A stretch of 64,000 nucleotides of DNA from Taishania sp965247975 (lineage in GTDB: Bacteria; Bacteroidota; Bacteroidia; Flavobacteriales_D; Crocinitomicaceae): the NCBI GenBank assembly GCA_965247975.1, contig OZ252050.1, positions 2,852,001-2,916,000 of the forward strand. Direction: 5' to 3'. How positions within the stretch are numbered: position 1 is the first letter of the stretch; every line of letters starts with the position of its first letter. The notes under the pieces are model-generated. The model saw only the letters and a program-made list of their open reading frames with translations, searched no databases and had not been told where the DNA came from. This document shows, piece by piece, positions 19,145-28,282 of this stretch. A program made the position numbers and the translations under genes.

Positions 19145-19743
19145 ATATTGACCACTTATCAGACAAAGGGAAAAAAGACTTACAGCTTGTAGAAGCGGCT
19201 ATTGGTGGAAGTCAGACAGCCTATGCCGAACTAATGTCACGCTACCGCGATTCCATTTATTTTATGATGCTCAAAATGGTTAAAAACAGTGATGACGCTG
19301 ATGATTTAACGATTGAAGCATTTGGAAAAGCATTTAGCCGATTGGAACAGTATTCACCAACGTATGCCTTCAGTACGTGGTTATTTAAAATTGCCTCCAA
19401 TAACAGTATTGATTTCATTCGAAGAAAAAGAATTAGTGCCACATCACTAGACACTGGTTACTCCAACGAAGACGGCGAAGTAATGTACCACGACGCACAA
19501 TCCAACACGATGGATCCAGAAGAAACATTGATGCAAGATCAGAAAATCAAGCACATGCATTTATTGGTATCCAAGCTTAAACCAAGATACCGCGAGTTAG
19601 TGGAAAAACGCTATTTCCAAGAATTGAGTTACGAAGAAATTGCGGAAGAATTGAATTTGCCCCTTGGAACCGTGAAAGCGCAATTGTTTCGCGCACGTGA
19701 TTTCTTGGCGAATTTGATGGAAAACACCAAAGACACGATTTAA
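19138..19743 (+). CDS. ECF-type RNA polymerase sigma factor (sigma-70 family)
   Basis: A 201-residue two-domain sigma factor. Region 2 spans about 25-95 (YAELMSRYRDSIYFMMLKMV, DADDLTIEAFGKAF, STWLFKIASNNSIDFIRRKR) and region 4 about 140-195 (YREL-VEKRYFQELSYEEIAEE, LPLGTVKAQLFRARDFL), a clear helix-turn-helix for the -35 element. It starts within the end of the GT2 gene (7-base overlap) and is 12 bases from rsmG. No anti-sigma gene is adjacent, so it resembles the housekeeping-like SigW/RpoE-named group common in Bacteroidota. Confidence 0.88.
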   Translation: MVNIDHLSDKGKKDLQLVEAAIGGSQTAYAELMSRYRDSIYFMMLKMVKNSDDADDLTIEAFGKAFSRLEQYSPTYAFSTWLFKIASNNSIDFIRRKRISATSLDTGYSNEDGEVMYHDAQSNTMDPEETLMQDQKIKHMHLLVSKLKPRYRELVEKRYFQELSYEEIAEELNLPLGTVKAQLFRARDFLANLMENTKDTI

Positions 19744-19755
19744 TTCGTACGAAAA

Positions 19756-20376
19756 ATGCTACCCATCGAAAAGTATTTTCATGAATTAACCAAAACTCAA
19801 AAAACACAGTTTTCAAAACTTGCTGATTTATATGAGCATTGGAATGCTCAAATCAATGTCATTTCCCGCAAAGACACAGAAAATTTTTACGAACGTCACG
19901 TTTTGCATTCTCTTGCTATTTCAAAAGTAATGCCTTTTGCCGATGGTTCTGATATTTTGGACATCGGAACTGGTGGTGGTTTCCCAGGGATTCCATTAGC
20001 AATTCTCTATCCAAACTGCCAATTTGTTTTGGTGGATTCCATTGGAAAAAAAATCAAAGTCGTGAATGAAGTGGCATCAGCACTTGGATTGAAAAATGTG
20101 AAAGGAATTCACGACCGCGCCGAAAACATTGATCAACAATTTGATTTTATTGTCAGCAGAGCTGTGACTGCTATGCCAGCATTTTTGCAATGGACCAAAG
20201 ATAAATTCAAGAAAAAACAACTCAACGAACTCCGAAACGGCATTCTTTATCTAAAAGGGGGCGATTTGACCGAAGAATTTAAAACAGTCAACAAATTTTA
20301 CAAAATCACGGAAATAAGTTCATTTTTTGAGGAAGAATTCTTTGAAACCAAGAAGGTGGTTTATGTGAGGAATTGA
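19756..20376 (+). CDS. rsmG: 16S rRNA m7G527 methyltransferase
   Basis: Methylates G527 of 16S rRNA at N7 using SAM. The 206-residue protein has LYEHWNAQINVISRKD and FYERHVLHSLAI in the N-terminal part, and the SAM motif DILDIGTGGGFPGIPLAI, which is diagnostic for RsmG/GidB. The acidic end of strand 2 is FVLVDSIGKK, and FIVSRAVTAMP is the motif IV region. Length is normal for the family. It ends a three-gene overlapping or closely spaced run with the GT2 and sigma-factor genes. Confidence 0.93.
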   Translation: MLPIEKYFHELTKTQKTQFSKLADLYEHWNAQINVISRKDTENFYERHVLHSLAISKVMPFADGSDILDIGTGGGFPGIPLAILYPNCQFVLVDSIGKKIKVVNEVASALGLKNVKGIHDRAENIDQQFDFIVSRAVTAMPAFLQWTKDKFKKKQLNELRNGILYLKGGDLTEEFKTVNKFYKITEISSFFEEEFFETKKVVYVRN

Positions 20377-20693
20377 GATAGAGTTCTTGATTGCTAGAGA
20401 TTTAAAGTTATTTAACGATGACTGAGGCTCTCGAAGTCAGAGTGATAGAAATTTAAATTATCTAAACGATGACTGAGACTTTGAGCGCTGAGGTTCTCGA
20501 AGTATCGAAGTCAGAGTGAGTTTTTAACCCCATTACGCAAATCCCAAGACAAATTCTTTTAAACTAAAAGTGAATTCAGGTTGTTCTTTCACTAGATTTC
20601 GAAAAGATAAAAAAGAATAAAATCAAATTTAACTCCCAATTAACATTTCTCCATGGATAAACATTTGAAATCTAAAAATTTGACATTGGAAAC
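20377..20693. repeat. Intergenic stretch with an imperfect short direct repeat
   Basis: No credible ORF. Two imperfect copies of a roughly 46-70-base unit lie at about 20400-20445 and 20449-20519, sharing AACGATGACTGAG, TCTCGAAG and TCGAAGTCAGAGTGA. The segment GCTGAGGTTCTCGAA (20487-20501) recurs exactly, inverted, at 27154-27168 between dnaE and the first DUF1573 gene, so this is a dispersed repeat family. The rest (20520-20693) is A/T-rich leader of the next gene. Confidence 0.6.
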
Positions 20694-21587
20694 ATGCATA
20701 CATTTGTTTCTATGTTAAACTCGTCTAGCATACAAGCACTCATTCACTTGATTGATGATCCTGATGAATCTATCTACTTGCACGTTCGTGATCGATTGTT
20801 GCAATATGGTCCAGATGCGATTCCGTATTTGGAAAGTTCATGGGAAGAAAAAGATTTTGGGCTCATTTTTCACAATCGGATTGAGCAAATTATTCATGAA
20901 ATTCAATTCGAGGATATTAAAAATCAATTGATTGGCTGGCAAAAATCAGAAAAAGATTTACTTCGTGGAGCCATCATCATTGCGAAATATCAATATGCGG
21001 GGTTGGATGAAAATGAAATCTACAATACAATTCAAGCGCTCCGCAAAGACATTTGGTTGGAACTGAACCACAAGCAAACAGCGTTTGAAAAAGTACGTGT
21101 TTTTAATAAAATATTTTTTGGAAAACATCGATTTCATGGCGATTCGAAACACTTTCATTCGCCTATGAATTCGTATATCAATACCGTACTTGAATCCCGG
21201 AAAGGGAATCCTTTGAGTTTGAGTATTGTTTATAGCATCATCGCACAATCGTTGGATTTGCCTGTTTACGGAGTCAATCTGCCGAATCATTTCATTTTGG
21301 CATACATGGATGAAGATGGCGTGAGTCAATTCTTGGAGCAAAAAAACAATCATGGAGTATTGTTCTACATCAATCCATTTTCCAAAGGAAGCATTTTCGA
21401 TGATAACGAAATCAAAGAATTTGTGAAGGGTTTAAATTTACCTTTAAGCCGAGAATATTTTGAACCTTGTTCCAACACAACAATTTTGCGCAGAATGTTA
21501 ACAAATCTCATTTCCTCATTCCAAGAAGTTGGGAATGCTGAGAAAGTACAAGAATTAACAGAATTGAGGGAAATTTTGGAAGCTTAA
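20694..21587 (+). CDS. SirB1-like transglutaminase-fold protein
   Basis: A 297-residue cytoplasmic protein. Residues about 10-110 look like helical repeats (SSIQALIHLIDDPDESIYLHVRDRLLQYG). The middle carries the SirB1/YchA signature: NSYINTVLESRKGNPLSLSI, then IAQSLDLPVYGVNLPNHFILAY and FYINPFSKGSIF, the transglutaminase-like fold. A catalytic cysteine at the usual place is not evident (RKGNPLSLS), so it is probably non-enzymatic like other SirB1 proteins. ATG at 20694 is used; 20712 is an alternative. It stands alone between non-coding regions. Confidence 0.75.
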   Translation: MHTFVSMLNSSSIQALIHLIDDPDESIYLHVRDRLLQYGPDAIPYLESSWEEKDFGLIFHNRIEQIIHEIQFEDIKNQLIGWQKSEKDLLRGAIIIAKYQYAGLDENEIYNTIQALRKDIWLELNHKQTAFEKVRVFNKIFFGKHRFHGDSKHFHSPMNSYINTVLESRKGNPLSLSIVYSIIAQSLDLPVYGVNLPNHFILAYMDEDGVSQFLEQKNNHGVLFYINPFSKGSIFDDNEIKEFVKGLNLPLSREYFEPCSNTTILRRMLTNLISSFQEVGNAEKVQELTELREILEA

Positions 21588-22665
21588 AACTTAACTCGAT
21601 TCTTTCGTTTTTAATAGTCTAGCATCTTGCTACATCGCGCAATTTGAGTTGGTTGATTCAATTAAATTTCTGTTGATAAAGCTACCTAAGTCACGACACA
21701 TGATAATTAGTGCTTTTTTAGCCACGGATGCACGGATAAAGGCTTTACTGAAATAAAAGTGTCTCAAAAAATGTCACAGATATTTTCAACAAGTCGAAAA
21801 TTAACATGGAATAAAAAGATAATTGACTCGTCGCATTCTTACCACATGTATCAAGTAGTTACAGCCAAAACAATTGATAATCAACTTATTATTTTCAACA
21901 TTAAGGATGTAAGGGAAATAAGAGTTTGTGTGTGACGTGTCCCGGATAGCCAACAGGAGGATAGTTAAGATCGCCTGTGGCGTTAAGAGAAAGATATTCG
22001 ATGCGCGAAATGCCACTAGTATTTTTCATGCAGATCTTAAAAAACCGGAAAGTTGGTCCTTAATTTTACAACGACTACGTAACTAGAAATTCAAATCCAT
22101 AGTTGAATAATTACATTGGGTGATTAGTTTAAACCTGAGTTCGATTCTAAATTGCAATTCAGATTTCAATTAAAATTTGAAAGAGTAGGCGATTTTATGA
22201 GTGATAGCGAGCTATCACGATTAAAAGCAACGAACTATTTCAAAGAATTAATTGAAAAGCAAACTGACTTTCGCCTATAAAACCTTGATTTTGTCGTCAA
22301 AACGCCTCGAAATAGCCCGCTAGTACTTCGTCGCTTTTCCTAAAACTCAAGTGTTTCTAGGCGATCTGAATGAAATTTATAATCGAACTCAGGTTTTAAA
22401 TCTCTTTATGTCCTAAACGCCTTAATGTTTAAAATTCAAATTAATCAGCTAGGGAATAATTTAGTGGTAAATTTGCGACGACTCAAAAAGATAAAGTACA
22501 AATCCAAAAAGAATGCCCGCATTCGCATATCCGTGCTATTTTATTCCATTAAAACATTGAAATTTTATCAGCGAATCTGTGGCTAACAAATTTAAAGTCA
22601 CTCTACACATGAACAGTTATTTGATTTAGCCTTATCTGGCATAAAAAACTAATAACCAACAACTT
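21588..22665. other. 1.08-kb non-coding stretch with repeat debris
   Basis: No convincing gene on either strand. It contains a 266-bp element bounded by inverted repeats (22131-22396, listed separately), an 18-base near-perfect palindrome at 22201-22218, and separated fragments of an inverted repeat (TAGCCACGGATGCACGGATA near 21719-21738; TATCCGTGCTATTTT near 22526 and AATCTGTGGCTAAC near 22573). The only long open frames (71 codons at 21801-22016 minus; 42 codons at 21901-22029 minus) have no recognisable features. It looks like a graveyard of small mobile elements. Confidence 0.6.
22131..22396. mobile_element. MITE-like 266-bp element with inverted ends
   Basis: The left end AAACCTGAGTTCGATT (22131-22146) is matched exactly and inverted by AATCGAACTCAGGTTT (22381-22396); with one mismatch the arms extend inward to about 23 bases. 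The interior (about 220 bases) has no ORF and contains the palindrome GTGATAGC-GA-GCTATCAC at 22201-22218. This architecture suggests a non-autonomous transposable element, but no clear target-site duplication was identified. Confidence 0.5.
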
Positions 22666-25600
22666 CTACCCCTTCACCTCATATTCTACCGCAAATTCAT
22701 CCAGTGCTTTAAATACTTTATTGTTTGGTGCAATTTTCACACTTTTGGAAGGCATGTTGATTTCAATTTTTTCAAGTGCGTCAACAATTTTGAAAGTAAC
22801 TCCACAATTTCCTTCATTTTCGAGGAATAATTTATTCAAATCAGCAATTAAGCGTTGCTCCAAATTTTTGGCTTCTATTTTTAAATGAACAGATTTAGCC
22901 AATTTTTCGCGCATTTCGGACATCAATTCCATGGAGTGAATCGAAAATTCTAGCTCAGATCTTCTTGGTGGAATTTCTATTCTTCCTTTCAAAGCCACAA
23001 ACGTATTTGGTTGAAGAAAATGCTTGAATTTTAAATAATTCTCGCGCCACAAAAACAATTTGTAAGAATCTGAATAATCTTCAATAACAATGGTTCCAAA
23101 CGGATCTCCATTCTTAGTAAAGCGATGTTCCGCCTCAGTAATCACACAACCGATAGTCAATTCCTTGTTTTGATGTAATTCCATCTCCGTCAGCATGGCG
23201 ATGGTTCCATTGCAGAAACTATTCATTTCCAATTTATAATCATCGAGCGGATGACCAGAAATAAAAATTCCGATTACTTCTTTTTCGCGGTTCAATTTGT
23301 AAATACTTCCCCACTCTTCGCATTTTGGAATTTCGGGCTCTGGCATGTCAATTCCTGACGATTCTCCAAACATGGAAACTTGCGAAGAATTTGAATTTTC
23401 TTGAAAATTAGCCCCGTATTTCATCAAATTCTCTAAGAAAGTGCGCTGATTTTTGTCTTCTGTAAAAAATTGCGCACGATGGAAATTCCCGAAAGAATCA
23501 AAACCACCACCATACGCCAAACCTTCAAATGCTTTTTTGTTGCATTGACGCAAATTGACACGCTTCGCAAAATCAAAAATCCCTTTGTAATTTCCATTGA
23601 TATTGCGTTCATCGATAATTGCTTCTACCGGTCCACCTCCCAATCCTTTGATGGCACCAAGTCCAAAGCGGATGCCGCCTTCTTTGTTTACTGTAAATTT
23701 ATAATTCGATTCATTCACATCTGGTCCAAGCACTGGAACCCCCATTCTTCGGCATTCTTCCATGAAAAACGAAACTTGCTTGATGTCGCTCATGTTGTTC
23801 GACAACACAGAAGCCATGTATTCCGCTGGATAATTTGCTTTTAAATAAGCCGTTTGATATGCAATCCAAGCGTAACATGTTGAGTGAGATTTATTGAAGG
23901 CATAAGATGCAAAAGCTTCCCAATCCTTCCAGATTTTTTCCAAACTATCTGGATTGTGCCCTTTTTCTGAACCGTTTTTGATAAACAACGGTTTCATTTT
24001 ATCGAGGACATCTTTTTGCTTTTTACCCATCGCTTTTCGCAGGGTATCGGCCTCACCTTTTGTAAATCCAGCCAATTTTTGCGACAAAAGCATTACTTGC
24101 TCCTGATATACTGTAATTCCATACGTTTCTTTCAGGTATTCTTCACAATCTGGAACATCGTAAACAATTTCTTCATCGCCATGTTTTCGTTTGATAAAAG
24201 AAGGAATGTACTCCAGCGGTCCCGGACGATACAAAGCATTCATGGCAATCAAATCGGCAAAAACAGTTGGTTTCAAATCCTTAAGATACTTTTGCATACC
24301 CGCCGATTCGTATTGGAAAATCCCAACCGTTTCACCACGTTGAAAAAGTTCATAGGTTTTTTCATCGTCAATAGGAAATTCATCAGGAATAAGGTCAATT
24401 CCTTTCGTCAGTTTTACGTTTTGAACAGCGTATTTGATTAAAGTCAATGTCTTTAACCCCAAGAAATCCATTTTCAATAATCCTGCAGATTCTGCTACTG
24501 AGTTATCAAACTGCGTGCAATACATCGAAGAATCTTTCGCTAAAGCTACAGGAACATAATTCGTTATATCGTCTGGCGTGATGATTACTCCACAGGCATG
24601 AATTCCCGTATTTCGCACCGAACCTTCCAGTTGTTTTGCATTGTTGATTACTTCAGCTTGCAAATCATTTCCATCGGCGATACGTCGCAATTCCTTTGCA
24701 CGGTTGATGTCATCTTGGTTATTTCGCAATTTATCAGCAAGTTCGGCATCTGACATCGACAATAAACGACCTAGCGAAATATCAGGCATTAATTTGGCTA
24801 AATAATCCACATTTGGCAAGGGCAAATCAAGAACCCGAGCTGTATCTCTGAGCGAAGATTTAGCCGCCATGGTGCCATACGTAATAATTTGAGCCACTTG
24901 GTTCGAACCATATTTATTAATTACCCAATCGATGACACGACCTCGACCTTCATCATCAAAATCGATGTCAATATCGGGCATGGAAACACGATCTGGATTC
25001 AAGAAACGCTCAAAGAGTAAATCGTAAGCAATAGGATCAACATTCGTGATTCCCGTGCAATAAGCCACGGCAGAACCAGCAGCAGAACCACGTCCAGGCC
25101 CAACGGCAACGCCCATTTCGCGTGCTGCATTGCAGAAATCTTGTACGATTAAGAAATAACCCGGATACCCTGTTCGTTCAACAGTGGCTAATTCAAAATC
25201 CAGTCGTTCTTTTATTTCATCGGTGATTTCTTTGTACCTTCTTTCGGCTCCTTTGTAAGTCAAATGCCTTAAGTAATTATTTTCACCTCTTTTCCCTCCA
25301 TCGACTAAGTCTTGTGGATCCTGAAATTCTTCGGGAATATCAAATGCGGGTAAAAGTACTTCCCTCGCCAAACCATAAGGTTCACATTTGTCAATGATTT
25401 CTTGAACAGATTCAATCGCTTCTGGCAAATCGATGAATAATTCCTTCATTTCATCTTGTGATTTGAAGTAATATTCTTCATTGTCTAAACCAAAACGGTA
25501 ACCTCGACCACGACCTTTTGGCATACTCACCAAATCATTAGATTTCACACAAAGCAATACATCGTGTGTTTTTGCATCCGATTTATCGAGGTAAAATGTA

Positions 25601-27027
25601 TTGTTGGAAGCAACTAGCTTGATTCCATGTTGTTGGCTGAATCGCACCAAGGTTTCATTCACACGGTTTTCATTTTCTTGTCCGTGTCGCATGATTTCGA
25701 TGTACAAATCGTCGCCAAATTCTTCTTTCCACCAAATCAATGCGTCTTCCGCTTGTTTTTCACCCAAGTTTAGAATCATACTTGGCACTTCGCCGTATAA
25801 ATTTCCGGTTAAAACAATCAGGTCTTTTTTGTATTGCTGAATGACTTTTTTATCGATCCGAGGAACATAGTACATTCCTTCCGTGTAAGCAATAGAAGCT
25901 AATTTGATTAAGTTGTGATAACCTGCTTCATTCTTTGCAAGCAACACCACTTGATATCCATCATCTTTTTGCGATTTGTTTGTTAAATCGGTGCAAACAT
26001 TGAATTCACAACCGATGATGGGTTTTAATTCTTTTTTGAGAAACGCTTCTCCTTTTTCTTCAGCCGCAGCTCGTTCAGCTTTCAGCGATTTGTTGTAATA
26101 GGAAATTTCCTTTTCGAAATGAAAAGCAGCCATCATGTTCCCATTATCCGTCAATGCGACTGCTGGCATTCCAAACTCTATTGCTCTGGTAACCATAGCC
26201 TTCACGCTCATGGTTGATTGCAGAATCGTGAATTGGGTATGATTGTGTAAATGCGCAAAATCTACCTTACTTAATCGCTCCCAATTTTCATTTTGATCGT
26301 GGGTTGGAACAGAAACTGTTGGTTCTGTCTTTAATTTCGCACTTTCTTCCTTGAGGTTTAAGTGTTTGATTCCGGCAAAACCAATTGGTTTCGGATTAAA
26401 TTGCTGAAAATCGGAAATATAGCTCCCACCCTGTTGTAAATCTTCTTCGGTAAATGTTTCTCGTCTCAGTAACTCGAAAAAACAGCGCGTTGTTGCTTCT
26501 ACATCGGCTGTTGCATTGTGTGCTTCACCAAATTTTTCTTGAAACAAAAATTCGTGCAACTCTGTTAAGGTAGGAAGTTTGAACTTTCCTCCACGTCCAC
26601 CGGGCAATTTACACAATGAGGCTGTCACTTCTGTACATGTATCAAGTACAGGCATTTGTCCCATTGGTGTATCGATGCTTTCACGTACAAATTCACAACC
26701 CAATACATTTAAGTCGAAGGTAATGTTTTGGCCGACAACGAATTTTGCTTTTGCTAATGCGATATTAAAATCAGCCAAAACCGTTGCTAGATCTTCTCCA
26801 AATTTTTGTGCTAATTCCGTTGAAATTCCATGAATGGATTCTGCATCATAAGGAATATCAAATCCAACAGGTTTTATGAGAAAATCTTTCGCTTCGATGA
26901 GTGTTCCCATGTCATCATGCAGTTGCCAAGCAATTTGAACAACGCGCGGCCAATTATCCGTATCAGTGATTGGAGCATTCCAATTTCGCGGTAAACCAGT
27001 CGTTTCGGTGTCAAATATAATGTACAT
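22666..27027 (-). CDS. dnaE: DNA polymerase III alpha subunit with fused proofreading exonuclease
   Basis: The replicative polymerase, 1453 residues. Residues 1-180 form a DnaQ-like DEDD exonuclease (IFDTETTG, VVGQNITFDLNVLG, HNATADVEATTRCF), normally a separate epsilon subunit. A PHP domain follows (about 255-450; HLHNHTQFTIL, then ALTDNGNM, where the usual DHGN histidine is Asn). The polymerase core carries GPGRGSAAGSAVAYC and PDIDIDFDDEGRGR with catalytic aspartates near residue 684. FAGYAFNKSHS-like FASYAFNKSHS, fingers/HhH segments and a C-terminal OB fold (about 1285-1345) complete it. Proofreading would be supplied in cis. Confidence 0.95.
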   Translation of the reverse strand: MYIIFDTETTGLPRNWNAPITDTDNWPRVVQIAWQLHDDMGTLIEAKDFLIKPVGFDIPYDAESIHGISTELAQKFGEDLATVLADFNIALAKAKFVVGQNITFDLNVLGCEFVRESIDTPMGQMPVLDTCTEVTASLCKLPGGRGGKFKLPTLTELHEFLFQEKFGEAHNATADVEATTRCFFELLRRETFTEEDLQQGGSYISDFQQFNPKPIGFAGIKHLNLKEESAKLKTEPTVSVPTHDQNENWERLSKVDFAHLHNHTQFTILQSTMSVKAMVTRAIEFGMPAVALTDNGNMMAAFHFEKEISYYNKSLKAERAAAEEKGEAFLKKELKPIIGCEFNVCTDLTNKSQKDDGYQVVLLAKNEAGYHNLIKLASIAYTEGMYYVPRIDKKVIQQYKKDLIVLTGNLYGEVPSMILNLGEKQAEDALIWWKEEFGDDLYIEIMRHGQENENRVNETLVRFSQQHGIKLVASNNTFYLDKSDAKTHDVLLCVKSNDLVSMPKGRGRGYRFGLDNEEYYFKSQDEMKELFIDLPEAIESVQEIIDKCEPYGLAREVLLPAFDIPEEFQDPQDLVDGGKRGENNYLRHLTYKGAERRYKEITDEIKERLDFELATVERTGYPGYFLIVQDFCNAAREMGVAVGPGRGSAAGSAVAYCTGITNVDPIAYDLLFERFLNPDRVSMPDIDIDFDDEGRGRVIDWVINKYGSNQVAQIITYGTMAAKSSLRDTARVLDLPLPNVDYLAKLMPDISLGRLLSMSDAELADKLRNNQDDINRAKELRRIADGNDLQAEVINNAKQLEGSVRNTGIHACGVIITPDDITNYVPVALAKDSSMYCTQFDNSVAESAGLLKMDFLGLKTLTLIKYAVQNVKLTKGIDLIPDEFPIDDEKTYELFQRGETVGIFQYESAGMQKYLKDLKPTVFADLIAMNALYRPGPLEYIPSFIKRKHGDEEIVYDVPDCEEYLKETYGITVYQEQVMLLSQKLAGFTKGEADTLRKAMGKKQKDVLDKMKPLFIKNGSEKGHNPDSLEKIWKDWEAFASYAFNKSHSTCYAWIAYQTAYLKANYPAEYMASVLSNNMSDIKQVSFFMEECRRMGVPVLGPDVNESNYKFTVNKEGGIRFGLGAIKGLGGGPVEAIIDERNINGNYKGIFDFAKRVNLRQCNKKAFEGLAYGGGFDSFGNFHRAQFFTEDKNQRTFLENLMKYGANFQENSNSSQVSMFGESSGIDMPEPEIPKCEEWGSIYKLNREKEVIGIFISGHPLDDYKLEMNSFCNGTIAMLTEMELHQNKELTIGCVITEAEHRFTKNGDPFGTIVIEDYSDSYKLFLWRENYLKFKHFLQPNTFVALKGRIEIPPRRSELEFSIHSMELMSEMREKLAKSVHLKIEAKNLEQRLIADLNKLFLENEGNCGVTFKIVDALEKIEINMPSKSVKIAPNNKVFKALDEFAVEYEVKG

Positions 27028-27196
27028 GAATCTGCTTTTTTTGGGATTTTAAAGATACAGATTTTAGAGTAGTAGATTTGGTTGAGTTTTCAGAGATTAT
27101 GAACAACTGAGAGGCAATTTAATTTCTGGGAGATGAATTATGAAACTTCAGGTTTCGAGAACCTCAGCCTTCGATTACTAAATAGCTAGGCCTAAG

Positions 27197-27565
27197 CTAC
27201 TCCACATTCACTTTAATTCGGAGTTTGGCTTGTTTTGATTTTGTGTTGGTTGTAAGGTAAATAATTCGATCCTGAAAATAGTACTTTCCTTTGGTGTCAA
27301 AAGTCACTTTGATTCCATACGTGGCACCGGGAGCAATTGGCTTTTCGGGAAGAAAAACTTTCGTGCATTCACAAGCGACTTTGTATTCGGAGATTATTAA
27401 AGGCACTGTTCCCGTATTTTTCACAATGAATGTATGCTCAAGCAATTTGCCCTCTTTGGTTTTTGGAAATTTATGGACAGGTTTATCAATTGTAATTTTA
27501 GCTTCCTGTCCAAGAACTGCTTGATGAACGAATAAAAAGGTCGCAAGAAAAAATAAAAACCGCAT
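27197..27565 (-). CDS. DUF1573 exported protein
   Basis: A 122-residue protein with an N-terminal signal peptide (about 1-19, FLFVHQAVLGQE). The rest is the DUF1573 Ig-like domain: DKPVHKFPKTKEG, EHTFIVKNTGTVPLIISEYK, CECTKVFLPEKPIAPG and IKVTFDTKGK. Function of DUF1573 is unknown; it is abundant in Bacteroidota envelopes. It is the most diverged of three tandem paralogues here and lacks the CGCTVPEWPKEPI motif of the other two. It follows the upstream paralogue's terminator, so it is probably transcribed on its own. Confidence 0.8.
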   Translation of the reverse strand: MRFLFFLATFLFVHQAVLGQEAKITIDKPVHKFPKTKEGKLLEHTFIVKNTGTVPLIISEYKVACECTKVFLPEKPIAPGATYGIKVTFDTKGKYYFQDRIIYLTTNTKSKQAKLRIKVNVE

Positions 27566-27595
27566 GGATTTACTAGTTAAATTAAATTTTTTGAC

Positions 27596-27629
27596 AAAAA
27601 AAATCCGTCCTAGAATAGAACGGATTTTT
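27596..27629 (-). terminator. Intrinsic terminator after the middle DUF1573 gene
   Basis: Minus-strand stem of 8 pairs (AAATCCGT 27601-27608 with ACGGATTT 27620-27627) followed by eight T (plus-strand A run at 27596-27603). It lies 18 bases past the stop codon of the gene at 27647. Confidence 0.75.
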
Positions 27630-27646
27630 GAGAATTATATTTTCAA

Positions 27647-28081
27647 TTAGTTATTTACAGGCGCTCCTGATTTAATAACTGGTGCTCCAGACTCTGGTTT
27701 TGGACCTACTTCTCCTTTGATGTTAATCACTTTTGTTGGTGTATTAACAGCGTTTGAAGTGATCGTTACACTTTTATTGATAGCACCTTGACGTGTTGTA
27801 TCATATTTCACTTTGATCTCAGCAGATTTTCCAGGCAAGATTGGTTCTTTCGGCCACTCAGGAACTGTACATCCACAAGATCCTTGGCAATTTGAAATGA
27901 TTAATGGCTCTGTACCTGTGTTTTTAAATTCAAAAGAACAATTTCCGTCAGCACCATTTTTGATTGTTCCGTAATCGTGTACTTCTTTTTTGAATTCGAT
28001 TTTTGCACCTTCTTGTGCGATTGCGTTGTTAGCAAATGCAGTTGCTAAAATCACTGTTAAAGAAAATAATATCTTTTTCAT
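27647..28081 (-). CDS. DUF1573 exported protein
   Basis: A 144-residue protein with a signal peptide (about 1-22, ILATAFANNAIAQ). The DUF1573 domain covers about 27-125: KKEVHDYGTIKNGADGNCSF, EFKNTGTEPLIISNCQGSCG, CTVPEWPKEPILPGKSAEI and NKSVTITSNAVNTPTKVI. The tail PVIKSGAPVNN is a short Gly/Ala/Pro repeat. It is close to identical in its core to the gene at 28283, and the two clearly arose by tandem duplication. Function unknown; periplasmic or surface location inferred from the signal peptide. Confidence 0.85.
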   Translation of the reverse strand: MKKILFSLTVILATAFANNAIAQEGAKIEFKKEVHDYGTIKNGADGNCSFEFKNTGTEPLIISNCQGSCGCTVPEWPKEPILPGKSAEIKVKYDTTRQGAINKSVTITSNAVNTPTKVINIKGEVGPKPESGAPVIKSGAPVNN

Positions 28082-28210
28082 AGCTCTAAAGTTTTTTTAA
28101 AATTTATAAAACGAATTTACTTAATATTCTTTTTTCGTTGGTTAAAAATAACAAGACTTTAACGAAAAAAATGGGTCTTGTCAGTTCATTGATTCACAAT
28201 ATAAAAGAGA

Positions 28211-28248
28211 AAAAAATTCCGTTTTCAACAAGGTTTCCAACGGAATTT
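28211..28248 (-). terminator. Intrinsic terminator after the first DUF1573 gene
   Basis: A stem of AATTCCGTT (28215-28223) with AACGGAATT (28239-28247) is followed on the minus strand by a T-rich tract (plus-strand A run before 28216). It lies just past the gene at 28283. Confidence 0.75.
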
Positions 28249-28282
28249 AATGCTATAATTTAGATCGCGAAAAATAGCTTTT

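Noticed and set aside
21801..22016. 71-codon minus-strand frame in the non-coding kilobase
   Set aside because: Product shows no recognisable motif and the region has repeat debris; no neighbour or start context supports it.
21901..22029. 42-codon minus-strand frame starting MKNTSGISRIEYLSL
   Set aside because: It reads smoothly and could be a remnant of a coding gene, but there is no homologue I recognise and no upstream signal; too weak to list.
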